The notes: generated by a model not told the origin, from the letters alone. 64,000 nt of DNA from Arbacia lixula (GCA_963669155.1 OZ022596.1:11025655-11089654); one strand, 5' to 3'; counted from the first letter of the stretch, positions 53,801 through 63,867 are shown. Translations and numbers: made by a program.

Positions 53801-54444
53801 TGTTAACATTTTTTTAAAAAATGCAGAAATGATACGTTCAGAGTTTTAACATGTTATAACTCTCATTACCATTGGCATGGAGATGTGTGGTAAGCCAATG
53901 TGGTTTTCAAGGCCTGGTAATGTAAGGGTTAACACTGTAATTACCATTGGCATGGAGATGTGTGGTAAGCCAATGTGGTTTTCAAGGCCTTGTAATGTAA
54001 GGGTTAACACTCTCATTATCATTTGCATGAAGATGTGCAGTAAGCCAATGGGGTTTTTAAGGCCTGGTAATGTAAGGGTTAACTCTCTCATTACCATTGG
54101 CATGAAGATGTGTAGTAAGCCAATGGGGTTTTTAAGGCCTGGTAATGTAAGGGTTAACTCTCTCATTACCATTGGCATGAAGATGTGTAGTAAGCCAATG
54201 GGGTTTTTAAGGCCTGGTAATGTAAGGGTTAACTCTCTCATTATCATTGGTATGAAGATGTGTAGGAAGCCAATGGTGTTCATCTGATCCTGTTCTTTTG
54301 CCTTCATAGATCTTTACGGACCGACCTGAGTCTGAACCGGTTAGTGAACGGATGAGACCGGACGTCATTATCGATTATCTCCATGCCTACCCCAAAGCCG
54401 TCATCCGCTATCTGGAACACCTTGTCTTCGTCAAGAAAATGGAG
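35851..54444 (+). CDS. TGFBRAP1: TGF-beta receptor-associated protein 1 / VPS3 (CORVET subunit), first 17 coding exons
   Basis: Exons: 35851-35928, 36253-36305, 37276-37369, 38173-38271, 39590-39619, 40801-40857, 41885-41989, 42798-42932, 43896-44056, 44584-44716, 45400-45495, 46518-46622, 47488-47679, 49497-49690, 50655-50723, 52929-53001, 54310-54444. All are GT-AG and in frame, giving 603 codons. Exons 1-10 (aa 1-315) form the N-terminal CNH beta-propeller: AFELVPAVERLKLLGER, IECIECCGKNLYIGTSD, EEFLLAGPGALGMF, FPYVVALDDEFLTVHG, LDQQQKQTIPFKGG. Later exons are the helical Vps39/TGFBRAP1 region (QQAGFIQFSQF, VDTALLKLYAES, YPKAVIRYLEHLV). This order matches human TGFBRAP1 (860 aa). Family role: VPS3 in the CORVET tether on early endosomes and an SMAD4 chaperone in TGF-beta signalling. 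The last roughly 250 residues, including the C-terminal zinc finger, lie beyond the window. An acceptor TTGCAG at 35815 suggests an upstream noncoding exon. Confidence 0.95.
38285..39000 (+). repeat. 39 bp minisatellite, about 18 copies (TGFBRAP1 intron 4)
   Basis: The unit GTGAAACCTGCTCTAGCAGT plus GGTCTTTATGTATGGTATA is 39 bp, a multiple of three, so a 238-codon frame (KPALAVVFMYGIV repeated) stays open from 38319. It starts 14 bp after the exon 4 donor. Read on in the exon frame, a TGA is met before the array, so it is not an exon extension. Treated as non-coding. Confidence 0.95.
39590..39619 (+). CDS. TGFBRAP1: 30 bp microexon (exon 5) of TGFBRAP1
   Basis: TTTTCCAG precedes and GTAAGT follows the ten codons PILSGAKIKG, which align with PVPSGARIKG of human TGFBRAP1. 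It is phase 0 on both sides, so skipping would remove ten residues without a frameshift. Confidence 0.9.
40885..41110. repeat. AGGGATAGTTCACCCTGAA MITE, left part
   Basis: TTAA then AGGGATAGTTCACCCTGAAG, TTGGTTTCAATAAAAGCA and AAAGAAACATATTAGTGAGG. The right end is not clear. Intron 6 of TGFBRAP1. Confidence 0.65.
41209..41850. mobile_element. Tc1/mariner-like MITE, both ends present
   Basis: CAGTTGAGGCCAAAAGTTTA at the left and CATCTGGCCTCAACTG at the right, bounded by TA on both sides (41207-41208, 41851-41852). It is 642 bp and has no transposase frame. It lies in intron 6 of TGFBRAP1. Confidence 0.85.
42212..42374. repeat. Small palindromic MITE, GGGCCC / AACTTACCATTAAT type, copy 2
   Basis: Same family as 970-1132: CAGGGCCCAGTTGCATAAAAC at the left; GTAAGTTTTATGCAAC and GACCCAGG at the right. 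It lies in intron 7 of the TGFBRAP1 gene. Confidence 0.75.
43208..43393 (+). repeat. Uninterrupted (GAA)62 tract in TGFBRAP1 intron 8
   Basis: 186 bp of pure GAA, then an A-run and 100 bp of purine-rich sequence. Long GAA/TTC runs are known to form triplexes. The poly-Glu, poly-Arg, poly-Lys, poly-Ser, poly-Phe and poly-Leu frames here are not genes. Confidence 0.98.
43591..43767. mobile_element. Hairpin MITE, same family, copy 5
   Basis: ACACTACAGCTCAAAGGAAA then the purine run, a central hairpin and GGCTCCTTCCCTTTCTTCCC. The right terminal repeat is missing. Intron 8 of TGFBRAP1, just after the GAA tract. Confidence 0.7.
44978..45026 (+). repeat. TCA triplet tract (TGFBRAP1 intron 10)
   Basis: (TCA/ATC)n inside a pyrimidine-rich stretch, 44720-45060. 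Confidence 0.9.
45965..46330 (-). mobile_element. Probable LINE 3' end with (AATTG)n tail, minus strand
   Basis: On the minus strand a stretch reading NRFRNSAIPYLIDLFNS, which resembles the C-terminal end of some LINE reverse-transcriptase ORFs, precedes AT-rich sequence and an (AATTG)6 tail at 45977-46003. Heavily decayed. The family is a guess. Confidence 0.4.
47260..47421. repeat. Small palindromic MITE, GGGCCC / AACTTACCATTAAT type, copy 3
   Basis: A diverged copy: CTGGGCCGTATTGC at the left, ATGCAACATGGCCCAGG at the right, and inverted ACCATCAATGGTAAC blocks inside. It lies in intron 12 of TGFBRAP1. Confidence 0.65.
48178..48234 (+). pseudogene. Duplicated fragment of TGFBRAP1 exon 13
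   Basis: Codes EEFLEDVRETDLTVGMML, against AEFLEDVRDTDLVVGMML at the end of exon 13 (47488-47679). The true donor GTAAGT is GTACAA here. The intron sequence beyond exon 13 (ACCAACCAGTAGGACTTTGT) is also repeated near 48880. It is a local duplicate now broken by a LINE insertion. Confidence 0.8.
48235..48633 (+). mobile_element. 5'-truncated RTE-like LINE with 13 bp target duplication
   Basis: GAATGATGCTTGT occurs on both sides (48222-48234 and 48634-48646). The insert codes a decayed LINE C-terminus (TTQRAMERRMLNLTLLDK, ending FIQQWLNNA and a stop) and finishes in a (TGAGA)5 tail. The reading frame is interrupted. Short repeat tails and this C-terminal pattern are known from RTE elements. 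Confidence 0.75.
48640..48925. repeat. Repeat with TAGCCTGGCTTCCAGGCTG start
   Basis: GTTAGCCTGGCTTCCAGGCTG, GGTGAGCTGGAGAAG, CTGCAGCCAGACCCC and ACAAGCTAC match the repeat that surrounds the MITE at 7935-8299 (7868-8450). A short piece is at about 55727. Confidence 0.5.
48928..49291. mobile_element. Possible MITE with ATAGTAAACAGA ends
   Basis: TATAGTAAACAGAGGGAATAG at the left is mirrored by GGGATCTGTTTACTATGATA at the right. Between them is GC-richer sequence with GCGCGC and TGACGTCA motifs. A small hairpin at 49344-49423 (CCTCGTGCAGGT against CCTGCACTCGG) follows. Intron 13 of TGFBRAP1. Confidence 0.5.
49776..50101 (+). mobile_element. 5'-truncated RTE-like LINE with intact C-terminal frame and 12 bp target duplication
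   Basis: AATGAAGGTTCA flanks both sides (49764-49775, 50102-50113). About 100 codons are open to a stop at 50080-50082: KKWRWAGHLARRKDDRWTYK, GRQSRRWIDDIREYGS and QDRSRWKNDEEAFLQQW. The tail is (TAGAA)n. It splits an AGGGATAGTTCACCCTGAA-type MITE (49727-50330). The open frame, the clean flanks and the intact tail suggest a fairly recent insertion. Intron 14 of TGFBRAP1. Confidence 0.85.
50970..52918 (+). repeat. Tandem triplication in TGFBRAP1 intron 15, middle unit split by an element
   Basis: A unit of about 160 bp is repeated at about 50970-51150, 51155-52765 and 52766-52918. It carries CTGCTATAC, AGAA..TTGAATTCTT, CATATATTGTTTATGAA, CAAGATTGAT and CCCTCCAATCTTAAT. The middle one contains the 1.46 kb element 51203-52663. 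The other two show the empty site. Confidence 0.75.
51203..52663 (+). mobile_element. Helitron-like element with AGGTCA tandem array (TATGCCTCCGCC ends)
   Basis: Left end TATGCCTCCGCCAC, loop GAA, then GTGGC-A-GGAGGCAT forms a hairpin. (GTCC)6 follows, then about eight diverged monomers of 156-175 bp (51380-52510). GGCGGAGGCATA (52619-52630) is the exact inverted repeat of the left end. After it come the stem-loop GACTGC-GTG-GCAGTC (52637-52651), 8 nt, CTAG (52660-52663) and a T. Stem-loop plus CTRR and no target duplication are Helitron hallmarks. No Rep/helicase, so non-autonomous. The monomers carry AGGTCA-n-AGGTCA-n-AGGTCA (51390, 51552 and 51885 regions). Confidence 0.85.
53320..53651. 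mobile_element. TTAA-flanked MITE, AGATTGTCCGTCCCTTTT family, copy 2
   Basis: AGATGGCCCGTCCCTTTTAC at the left, TGCAAAAGGGATGGGCTACC at the right, with TTAA on both sides (53316-53319, 53652-53655). It is 332 bp long and lies in intron 16 of TGFBRAP1. Confidence 0.75.
53853..54290 (+). repeat. 75 bp minisatellite, 6 copies, before TGFBRAP1 exon 17
   Basis: The unit carries CATTACCATTGGCATGGAGA, GTAAGCCAATG and AAGGCCTGGTAATGTAAGGG. Copies are spaced 75 bp at 53876, 53951, 54026, 54101, 54176 and 54251. Being 25 codons, it leaves open frames on both strands, which are artefacts. The array stops 20 bp before the exon 17 acceptor. Confidence 0.95.
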
Positions 54445-54969
54445 GTAAGAAAAGAAATAACTACTCTATGAGTTTGTTATTAGGAGGTTTCTGCTCAACG
54501 TCGCTGACATACTTTACAACTCATGAACTCCTCGGGAGGGAACCAATGAACAGTCATCGCACAGAGACCGTTACCATGATAAGGCGGTTTCGCTTTTCAG
54601 CGATCGTGGACGGACACAGTGCAGTGCATGATTAAATTACGTAACACCGCGCTGGCGCGTTGATTGGCTGTTGATTCATTTGCGAGGGAGATAAAGCACG
54701 GACGTGATTTCTACCATGGACTGTCGCAGAACTAGTTCCCTCATGGAGCAGTTCGCTGTTGCTATAGTAACTACTAGATTTTGCACATGGACCTCAGACT
54801 TTCAGTTCTAGATCAACTGGCATCAGACAGCGAAAACTCTCTATTTTTGCGACTTCCACGAATTACTATAGGTCAGGGAATATAACAACACGTACAAATT
54901 TTACTGCATGATAATGGATGCATAGGCAGCGCAAAAATATTCACAAAATGTTTATGGATGATATCTTTT

Positions 54970-55162
54970 GTTCAGTTCCGTCTGAACATTTTAAGGATTT
55001 GTGATTTAATCACTAATTACTACAAAATTAATGTGGATCATTTGAGTGCAAATCACTTTCAGTAAGTTTCTAAAATGAATTTAAGACCATTGGCAAGAGG
55101 ATTGCTCATGGTCACCCTTTTGAAGTTTTTTTAATCATCCCAGTACAGTATATTCCCATTAC
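54970..55162. mobile_element. Palindromic MITE, same family, right half only
   Basis: Starts near the central GGATTTGTGATTTAATCAC and runs to CCCAGTACAGTATATTCCC. The left arm is missing. Intron after TGFBRAP1 exon 17. Confidence 0.65.
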
Positions 55163-55920
55163 AGCAATGCAGAAAATTGATAATGAGCACATCGTCAGTT
55201 GAAAGGACTAAGTGGATTTTAATCTTATTTAATTATCTCAGGATTATCCATTCATGATATTGTGAGAGAGCTTTAGGGTAGCCCTATTGCAGGTAAATGG
55301 AAGAAGATACTGCTGAAGAACTTTCCTCCCAATAATGAAACTGAAAATTAAGTTTAAGTGGAATTATAGTGCAATTATGGCTGTGAGATTTCAAACTTGT
55401 TTCCATTCAGGTATACTGCTGATTACTGCTAAGTTTCATGACTTTTGCAAATGGGCCACCCTGTCTTTAATTGACAATGAAAATCTGGATTGAACTTTTT
55501 CAATGGTACCTAAAAGTTGCTGGGTTAATTTGCCTGATCGCATGGTACTGTACATGTTGATTTAGTTAACTTATGGAATATTCTTCCTTTAGAAATGCAC
55601 TGCATTCATAACCATGAATTTCTGATCACTATTATTTCAATTTCAATACCTGTTGATCCTGTAGGCACCAACCGCAAACTTAATAGATATTTTTTGGAAA
55701 AAAAATTACAGACATTCTCTGCAGATGCTAGCCTTGTTCCCAGGCTGGATAGATTTTTGTGTCCCAATCCCCAAGAATAATGTAAGGGCTTTCCCCTGAA
55801 TTGGTTTTCCGTGTGGTAAAAAACCCAGGCCTGCTGGCCACAAAAAGTGTTTATTTTTTTACTCAGCATGTCTTTGACTAGCCTAATGGACGTGTGGTGC
55901 ATTTGCACTACTTACTTTGA

Positions 55921-56130
55921 AGTGATAGTCCTGAAATCCATCCTGAAATTGAGTTGGTTACCAACAGAAACACATGTACAAGAAACATATTATTGCAGGT
56001 TTGATGAAAATCCATCAAAGAATAAGAAAGTAATGATTTTGTGATGTTACATGCGAGAAGTTCTCCCATGTATATATTGTGCAGAAACAAATAATTGAAG
56101 CATTTGAGATGTGGTTATATCTAGAAGAAG
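55921..56130. repeat. AGGGATAGTTCACCCTGAA MITE, diverged left part
   Basis: AGTGATAGTCCTGAAA, ATTGAGTTGGTTACCAAC, GAAACATATTATTGCAGG, GATGAAAATCCATCAAAG and TTCTCCCATG follow the order in 26571-27054. Confidence 0.6.
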
Positions 56131-56254
56131 TTTTTATATATCATGGACACAACATAAAACAAAGAAATCTTACAAAGATGAAAACTAAAACACAATTACT
56201 CAATATGATTTTAAAACTGCAAATACTAGGGATATTATAAAAAAAAAAGAATGG

Positions 56255-56460
56255 TTTCCAAAGAGTGCTGTTGGAAGGAAGATTTGATGGGAAGAGAGGA
56301 CGAGGGCGTCCACGTACTCAGTGGATGGATGATATTAAGGAGTGGATGAGGCTGAAGTACGGAGAATGTGTCAGAAGGGCACACGATCGGGAAATGTGGC
56401 GGATCCATGTTAGCCGAACTGCTGAGAGCAGATGGCACTTGAAGAACAAGAAGAATGCAA
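56255..56460 (+). mobile_element. LINE C-terminal fragment
   Basis: One open frame reads GKRGRGRPRTQWMDDIKEWM and then YGECVRRAHDREMWRIHV, the usual C-terminal tail of many LINE reverse-transcriptase ORFs. 5'-truncated. No clear target duplication seen. Its clade differs from the two RTE-like fragments. Confidence 0.75.
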
Positions 56461-57778
56461 AATACAAAATATACCAGCATTCTGAAGTTTACTTCAGACC
56501 TTCTGTATTCCTCTATATCTATATCCACTCTCCTTTTCTGAGTAATAACACTTTAAATCTTTATCTTTCCTAAACATAAAAATCTCCTCTCCTCCTGAAA
56601 GAGAGGCTACCAGTACTCCAAGGCATTACCACATCGCAAATTATGTCCTAACACGCCCGTCATAACAGCATAAATGAGGCGTTGAATTCTGCATATCAAG
56701 CAAGGAATGTCTGCGCATTGTTCTATTTTGATGAGGGGAAAATTATCCCCGAAGCAGAGGCGTGTTTATGCATCTCTCCTAATTTGTAATTGATTGTAAA
56801 ATTGCCCCCACATCTTCCTCTTCAATTGTACGATTAAGACTGGCGCCCGATCAAAACAACATTTGGGATTCATTTTTTTTTTTATATATAAAGCAAGGTC
56901 AACCGATGTATACCTGATAACCAATTTGGGATTGGCCACCACAAAAATGTGGTGGTGGTGGGTGGGTGGAGAGATCTTTTTCTATCAAGCTTCAACAGTT
57001 ATACAAAGTGCACCATATGATAGTAGAGTATGTATTTCTTTAGCAAAGATGAACTCATTTTTTGTTTGGTTTTATTTTTGTTTGTTCCATTTGATAAACC
57101 CATGTTTTGTTGTTTACTGATTCACTTTAAATATCACATTTGTCATGGTTTAATAGAAAATAGATGTGTCATGACCTCTTCATTATATCTTTCAACTGGC
57201 ATTATGCTATGAATTTTTCAATCACACTTTTGCTTTCCAAATTGGCGCATTATAGCGAATCTATATTATAATTTTGGCAGTCTTCATAGACCTATTCTCT
57301 TTGTCCTCTTCCCTTAACTTTAAAGTTGGCCAATGCTAGTAGCACATTAATCAAGCATCCATCAGATCATTAAAAAAAAAATCCTAAATGTTCAGATTTT
57401 AACATTTGTATCAATCCTGTAATTTTGTGTACAAAATATTGACTAGTTTCTGTATTTTGACAAGCTTTATAGGAAAACATGTTGTTTACATCATCTAGTA
57501 GCTGCAACACACCAACGCAATATGTGTACTCTACCATATCTTCAGAGTAATAAACAAAACAAAGTCGTATTTTGTAGACATGCATACATAAGAGCTCCTT
57601 ACTAAACAGTTAGCCTTTACTAGCATTGTATGTTTTGGTTGCTGTTGTTAACAAAATATTGCCTAATTTCTATACATTTTAAAATGGACCACTTTGTTTT
57701 GATTGGTGGATAGATCTTCGTATACTGTTTATTGATACCCTTTTTAGATTGGGTTTTTTCAGCCCTGTACTATCCTTA

Positions 57779-58108
57779 TAGGGAATATACTGTACTGTAC
57801 TGGGAAGACAGGGGATCATGGGCAATCTTGTTACCAACGGGCTTGAAATCATGTATTGTCCATTTAGAAAGTTATTTGCCCTCAAGTGATCCACATTTGG
57901 AATAATTAGTGATTAAATCAGAAATCCTTGAAATATTCGGGCCAGACCTTTTGAGGATTTGTGATTTAATTTGGATCATTTGAGGGTCAATAACTTTCAG
58001 CAAGTATCTAAAATGGACAATACATAAATTTAAGAGCATTGGTAAGGAGATTGCTCATGATCACCCTTTTGAGGGCTTTTTGTCTTCCCAGTACAGTATA
58101 TTCCTCTT
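57779..58108. mobile_element. Palindromic MITE, same family, full copy
   Basis: TAGGGAATATACTGTACTG at the left to CCCAGTACAGTATATTCC at the right, with both arms and the centre present. Confidence 0.75.
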
Positions 58109-58124
58109 AACCCCGTATGCATCG

Positions 58125-58330
58125 AGAGATAGAAAAACAGATAACGAGATAAATACGTACAGTGTACATGGATAGATGAATATATAGATACTGTAGGCAG
58201 AAAGATAGACAGAGAGACAGATTGACAGATACATATATACAGATAGATAGATACACATTCATAAGGAAGGTAGATAGATGGATGAGCAGATCAGTAGACA
58301 GACAGACAGACAGACAGATGGATAGACAGA
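58125..58330 (+). repeat. GATA / GACA simple repeats
   Basis: Imperfect AGATAGATAGAT and a pure (CAGA)6 run near 58298-58318. Confidence 0.9.
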
Positions 58331-58449
58331 GGGAAAGATTGCTACAGCAATAGACAGAAAGAGGGGTACATTAATAGATAAATAAAAAAGAAGGGGCACT
58401 GAGATTTAGGCTACTAGGTGAAAATAGCTATGAATTATCACAAAAATAT

Positions 58450-58600
58450 CATGTGATTTTCATATAGTATTGTCACAGAATTATCATAAAAGTATCTTAT
58501 CATTATCACAAATTTATCATAGAATTATCATAAACTTATCATATACTTATCATATACTTATCATATACTTATCATCAAATTACCATAGAATCATCACAGA
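58450..58600 (+). repeat. ATCATA-rich tandem repeat
   Basis: TTATCATA and CATATACTTATCATATACTT units repeated about ten times with drift. Confidence 0.8.
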
Positions 58601-59574
58601 ATAGAAGAGAAAAAAAAAGTCAAATACTCTGGCACCTAGGCTACATGGTGCCATTTACGATCGGTGGTCATGAGCCGCTGCATATGGCATTGTGTCTGCT
58701 CGATGGCGTGCGAGCCTACGCTGAAATCACTGCTATAAACCGCAACCAGCGTGACGAACCCTAAAAGATCTCGCCGCCCCCCCCCCCTTCCTCACAGCCA
58801 CCATTCAAACACAAATACTGCACACATTTGTGTGGTTAATGAGGAATGCCAAGTTGCCAACACTGAATGAATGCAGAATTTCTGTACCCTCAACCCTCAC
58901 GAGTCGGAACTCAATTATGCCAACTGTTGAGTAAAAAATATTCTCTTCACCAGCAGTTCGTACTTGCAAACCTTTGTGAATATGGAGGAACGATTTCCTT
59001 AAACTGTCCTGAACTCCATTATCTTGACTGTAGGGGGAAAGATTTTTCTTCACCAGTATTTAATACCTACAAACCTTTCTGAATTTGGAGGAGTGATTCC
59101 ACTTCTCTTGTAGATTTTTTTTTCTTCATGAAATGTAATTCAAAAGTGTACAAAATATGTGTAAATTTATGTTCTTTGAATGTTTCCATGGTGAGAGTGT
59201 GCTTTAATATAAATACTACATGTATTTAGAAAATGGTAAAACTTTCAGTAACACCATGTAGTTGTATTTTTTTCAGGATGATATCTTTAGAATTCTGAAT
59301 TTTAGTTCAACACATTCTGAATTCTTGCAAAGGATGGTATGATGGCATTTGTACAGCCATTTATGGGAAATTGATATCAACAGGTTGGTGCACTTGCTTG
59401 TCCAGTTCTTTCTTTCTTTCTCAAAACCTAAATATGAACATCACATCATATCAAATGGTTGATGTCTATGCTAGTTGTTCTGTACTTCTCTCAAAACTTT
59501 TTAAGTGTGTGAAAAGTGTCTGTATGGTGGTGAATGAAGAATCTCCTTTCGTTATAATGACTTCTTATAGTAAA

Positions 59575-60423
59575 AACATATATACTGTTCTAGGAAGACA
59601 AAAAAACCTTCAAAAGGTGATCCTGAACAATCTTCTTACCAATGGTCTTTAAAGATTGTCCGTCCCTTTTGCAAGCTTAAAATTTGAAATCGTCTGTCAC
59701 GATCGTAAATTGAAGAAAGTGTGATTCAAGACCATTTCTAAGAATATAGCATGTTGAAGCTTTCTGTATATGTAAAAAATTTCAGCCATTAAATTTCAAA
59801 CCGACTTTTTTCGTACCACGAAAAAAGTATTAGTCTTTGTTACAGTATCTGTGGTTATTATGCGTGTGTGAAACCTTAATTTTATGAGTAACTACCAAAC
59901 TCTGGAGATGATTCCTTCCATAGAACAATTTTTTTTCATAATGCGTTTTATAATTTAATAATCAGATTAATCAATAAAGCAGATATTTCAACACAAACTG
60001 CTAAGAGCCTGAGGTAAAGACTATTAATCAGACGTTGTTTACGTGCATTATTTGAATTTTACACTACGCATCAGCTTCAAATTTTGAATATAGAGCTTGC
60101 TAACACTTCTCTATATGTTTTGCCAATGTTTCGATGGTTTTGTGGTGATCTGCAAAAGGGACTGGCTGTCTTTAAGTCATGTATTATCCATTGTAGAAAC
60201 TTGCTGAAAGTGATTTGCCTTCAATTGATCCACATTTGGAGTAATTAGTGATTAAATCACAAATCCTCAAAATGTTCGGGCCGAACATGCGACATAATCA
60301 CTAATCACTCCAAATGTGGATCATTTGAGGGCAAATAACTTTCAGCAAGTTTCTGAAATGGACAATACATGAATTTAAGACCATTGGTAGGCTTTTCTGT
60401 CTTCCCAGTACAGTGTTCCCTCT
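59575..60423. mobile_element. Palindromic MITE, same family, split by a nested TTAA MITE
   Basis: The outer parts 59575-59652 and 60172-60423 together form one copy. The inner 59653-60171 is a different MITE family. Confidence 0.8.
59653..60171. mobile_element. TTAA-flanked MITE, AGATTGTCCGTCCCTTTT family, copy 3, nested
   Basis: The ends AGATTGTCCGTCCCTTTTGC and GCAAAAGGGACTGGCTGTCT are bounded by TTAA (59649-59652, 60172-60175). It interrupts another MITE (59575-60423) exactly at that element's GGTCTTAAATTC site, which is uninterrupted in other copies. This proves the 4 bp TTAA target. Confidence 0.85.
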
Positions 60424-61186
60424 AAAAAAGAAAAGCTCATCAGATTCATGCAACAGGTATCAAAGACCTGTGTGTTTTTCACATGCCCAGTAGCTTTCTG
60501 CCTCGACACCCTTCACCGCGGCACCGCACACCAACACCGACACGAAAACGCCCTAGAGGGACTAAAGCGGGTCTTAATACCAGCTCTCTCTCTCTCTCTC
60601 TCTCTCTCTATAGGATTGTTATCAACTCTTCCACGCAAAAAAGAGCCAATTGTAGCTTCCCTTGTTGTCGTATTTTTCAATTTTTTCCGCTGTCTGGTTT
60701 TCGTGTCTCTCCCCCAAAAAGCAATGAATAGGTATTTGTGATTGGCTGCAAGGTCATTTTCAAGAGGAATCTTTTTCTTTTCTTTTCTTTTTTTGGGGGA
60801 GGCAATTTTTTATGATATCATTTTGCATTTTTCTGCCTTCTTTTGTTGGACGTAGTTTATGCGCCCATTTGCCCAATGATGCTAATCTGTTTGTTCATGT
60901 CGTTTTGTCAAAAATTTTCTCATCTGATAGAGCTGAGAGGTGCAGGGGAGATGGCTTCAGAAGGGACCTGTCACATTGTCACGATATTTCACCACTTTTT
61001 TTCACAATTTACTGGTATGCTGATTGGGACATCACTGCTGCTACATTACCATGTCAGCGTCTGAAAGAAAGTGAAGTCCAAAACTGTCTTAGCTTTCAGA
61101 GTCAGTTGGTATTCATGGTATTCAGTAAACTGACTCAAGTGAAAAATACACCAAAAAACTTGCCAGTACCTGGCCAATCACAGTAA

Positions 61187-61425
61187 AGGATCCACGTTTG
61201 GAGAAATCAGTGATTAAACCACAAATGCTCAAAATGTTCGGCCGAACACTTGAGGATTTGTGATTTAATCACTACTTACTCCAAAATGTGGATCATTTGA
61301 GGGCAAATAACTTTCAGCAAGTTTCTAAAATGGACAATACATGAATTTAGTACCATTGGCCAGAAGATTGCTCACGTTCACCTTTTTGAAGGCTTTTTGT
61401 CTTCCCAGTACAGTATATGCCCTTA
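61187..61425. mobile_element. Palindromic MITE, same family, left-truncated
   Basis: Runs from CCACGTTTGGAGAAATCAG through the central palindrome to CTTCCCAGTACAGTATATGC followed by TTAA. Confidence 0.7.
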
Positions 61426-62513
61426 AATAGGTTTTGTGCAAGAAAGCTGCTAGGGTGTCATTCATAAAAAAAAAATACTCGTGCAAAAGTCTGTGGCACC
61501 GTCATCCGTTGAAATATATGTGTGCGAAAATACCGACTTATCCTGTAGTGTTATCAATGCTGATGTGTGAATCGCTCTGCGGAATCCCTGGCCTCTGATG
61601 TTTGTTCTCTTAGTTTTTATTGGTCTAACTGGCTTTAGAAATGCTTGATTTCATGAACCATGAACCCTGCGAGCCATAAATAATGCCTATTCATTTTCTT
61701 GCATTATTTCTTTATCATGGTGAGATCCCACTAGTGCACCTACATGCACACTAAATGAGGTGGACAAAGATAAATCATTCATTCAAACATTTTGATTCAA
61801 AATACTTTCTGGGTATTTTATTGATTTTCAACTAATCTTCAAGGACATAATCATGTTTTTCTTACATTCTTCTGTTTTACTTGCTTGTTACTTCAGTGGA
61901 TTTTGTTTTTTTGTTTTGTATCAAGTCCAGTACATAAATACATGCAGCTATTATTCATTTAACATTTTGATTCAAAAGATGTTTATTTCAACATAATCAT
62001 CAAGGACTTATTCATGTGTTTTTCATCATTTCCCCTTTTTTTTTGCTTGGTGCTCCCATTAGTTCTTGTGCCTAGTTTGCGGATGCCATTCTCATTTGTT
62101 TGATATATTTGTGTTGTTTTCCATAGATGTATGTAAAAGATTTTTTCTTATACCTTATTCAGCACCTCAGAAGTTTTGGAAAGATTTCATATTTACTTCA
62201 TTTTTTTTCTTTAAGCTTCTTCATTTCTGTGTGCAAAAGCACGGCATTAAATGAGGCATAGTTTGTTGCCCTTGGCTTATGACCCATACCAAACTTTTGC
62301 TTGAACAAAATGTTCCTTTTCACAAAAAATTATCCGTTTTGTGCCAATAGTACTCTTTTTTTGATAAGAGGCCAAATGTTCAAAACAAACTTTTTTGCTT
62401 TTTCAATTCTACCTTTTGCTCGTACATGAGCACAAGTTTTCAATATAAGAGCTCCCACCAAAATTGTTACGTTGCAGTACACGACTTGTCAGTACTCCAA
62501 ACCTTTACCCCAC

Positions 62514-62910
62514 CCCCTCTGTGTCTGTGTCTGTCTCTCTCTGTCCCTCTGTCTCTTTGTCTCTTTATCCCCCCCCCTCTGCCCCCCTTCTCTCTCTCTC
62601 CTCCTCTCTCTACCCCCCTCAATCTCCTCCTCTGCCCCTCTCTCCTTTCCTCTCTGTCCTTCCCTCACTTTACTCTACCCCCTTCTGTCTCCCCCTCTCT
62701 CTCCCCCTCTCTCTACCCCTCTGCCCCCCTCTCTCTTGCCCTCTGCCCCCCTCTTCCTCTCCTCCTCTATGTTCCCATCTTTGTCCCCTCTGTTCCCTTA
62801 CTGTCCTCTGCCTGCCCTCCCCCCTCTTTCTCCCCTCTTTCTCCCTCTTTCTGTCCCCCCTCCCCCCCCCCCCCTTCTCCCTCTTTCCCTCCCTCCCTCA
62901 CTCACACTGC
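62514..62910 (+). repeat. 400 bp polypyrimidine tract
   Basis: Nearly pure C/T (CCCTCTCTCTCC, CCCCCTCTGCCCC) with a long C run at about 62864-62875. It keeps several Pro/Ser/Leu-rich frames open, which I do not count as genes. Confidence 0.95.
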
Positions 62911-63867
62911 ATTCCACTTATTCAAGTTGAAAGCTAATTGCAACCCTATTGCTTTAATAGTTGCAGATACAAAACCACAGATATTCGCTTTTCAAGCTTT
63001 TTGAAGCCTGGTTATATGAACTGCTGCTCCTCTATTAGATTTATGTGTGTGTTACCTGTGCTAAATTTCCTTAATGGCGGACATAAAGTAAAGCAAGGAC
63101 ACTTCCTTTTTTCAATACTCAAAAGTCAGAAAAAATCCACTTTTTTCTCTGACCCTGTCCTCAAAGCACAGTCAATCCCGTATTTAAATGGCAAAACCAC
63201 AAGGGGACATGTTATTCATTTGTTAAGGTTTCTTCACATGATATGATAGATAGATTGAGGTCAGAAATCTTTTCCATTTTTAGTGAGTAAATTATGACAA
63301 ATGTGTGGTTGAAATATCTGTGTGTAATGTAACTCAAGTGTTACGCTTGCTATACACAAATTGTATGACACTAAACGCCTAACTGTTTACTGAGCGCCGG
63401 GCCCAAGTTTCATTTTCTGTATCAATAACACATGGTGTGCATGCATATGTACATTTCTAGAAAACTTTGAATAAAGACCGAGAACTCACTATGTTCATGT
63501 AGTATGTCCATGTACATCACAACATTTATGACCTCCTGCAGCGCAGTGGAAATTATATCCTACATAGATTGAATCCTGTACAGTGATTGGTTCAAACAGC
63601 ATCATGTGACCAAAAATATTTCAACTATGATGTTGCGTGACGTCAGACCTCAAAATATTTTTCACCATACATGTACCAATATTCTGACGTCATTATTTTA
63701 TATTTTGCTATCGATATCGGTTGATCGATCACTTAATTTTAGTACTGAGCTTGCGCGGCCGCAAAAGGTCGTTGATCAGCTCTGCATGTAAACATAAACT
63801 AGCAATTGTGGTAAGTTGACATCTCATTTTCTCTCTTGTAATAATTGTAGGATATAACTCAAATATA

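Noticed and set aside
53853-54290. Regular spacing suggested a CRISPR-like array
   Set aside because: Repeats are contiguous 75 bp units without unique spacers, in an animal intron.
53846-54307. 136- and 153-codon repeat proteins on both strands
   Set aside because: Artefact of a 75 bp minisatellite; open on both strands and in an intron.
62426-63004. Three overlapping Pro/Ser/Leu-rich frames up to 192 codons
   Set aside because: Low-complexity polypyrimidine tract with no conserved motif.
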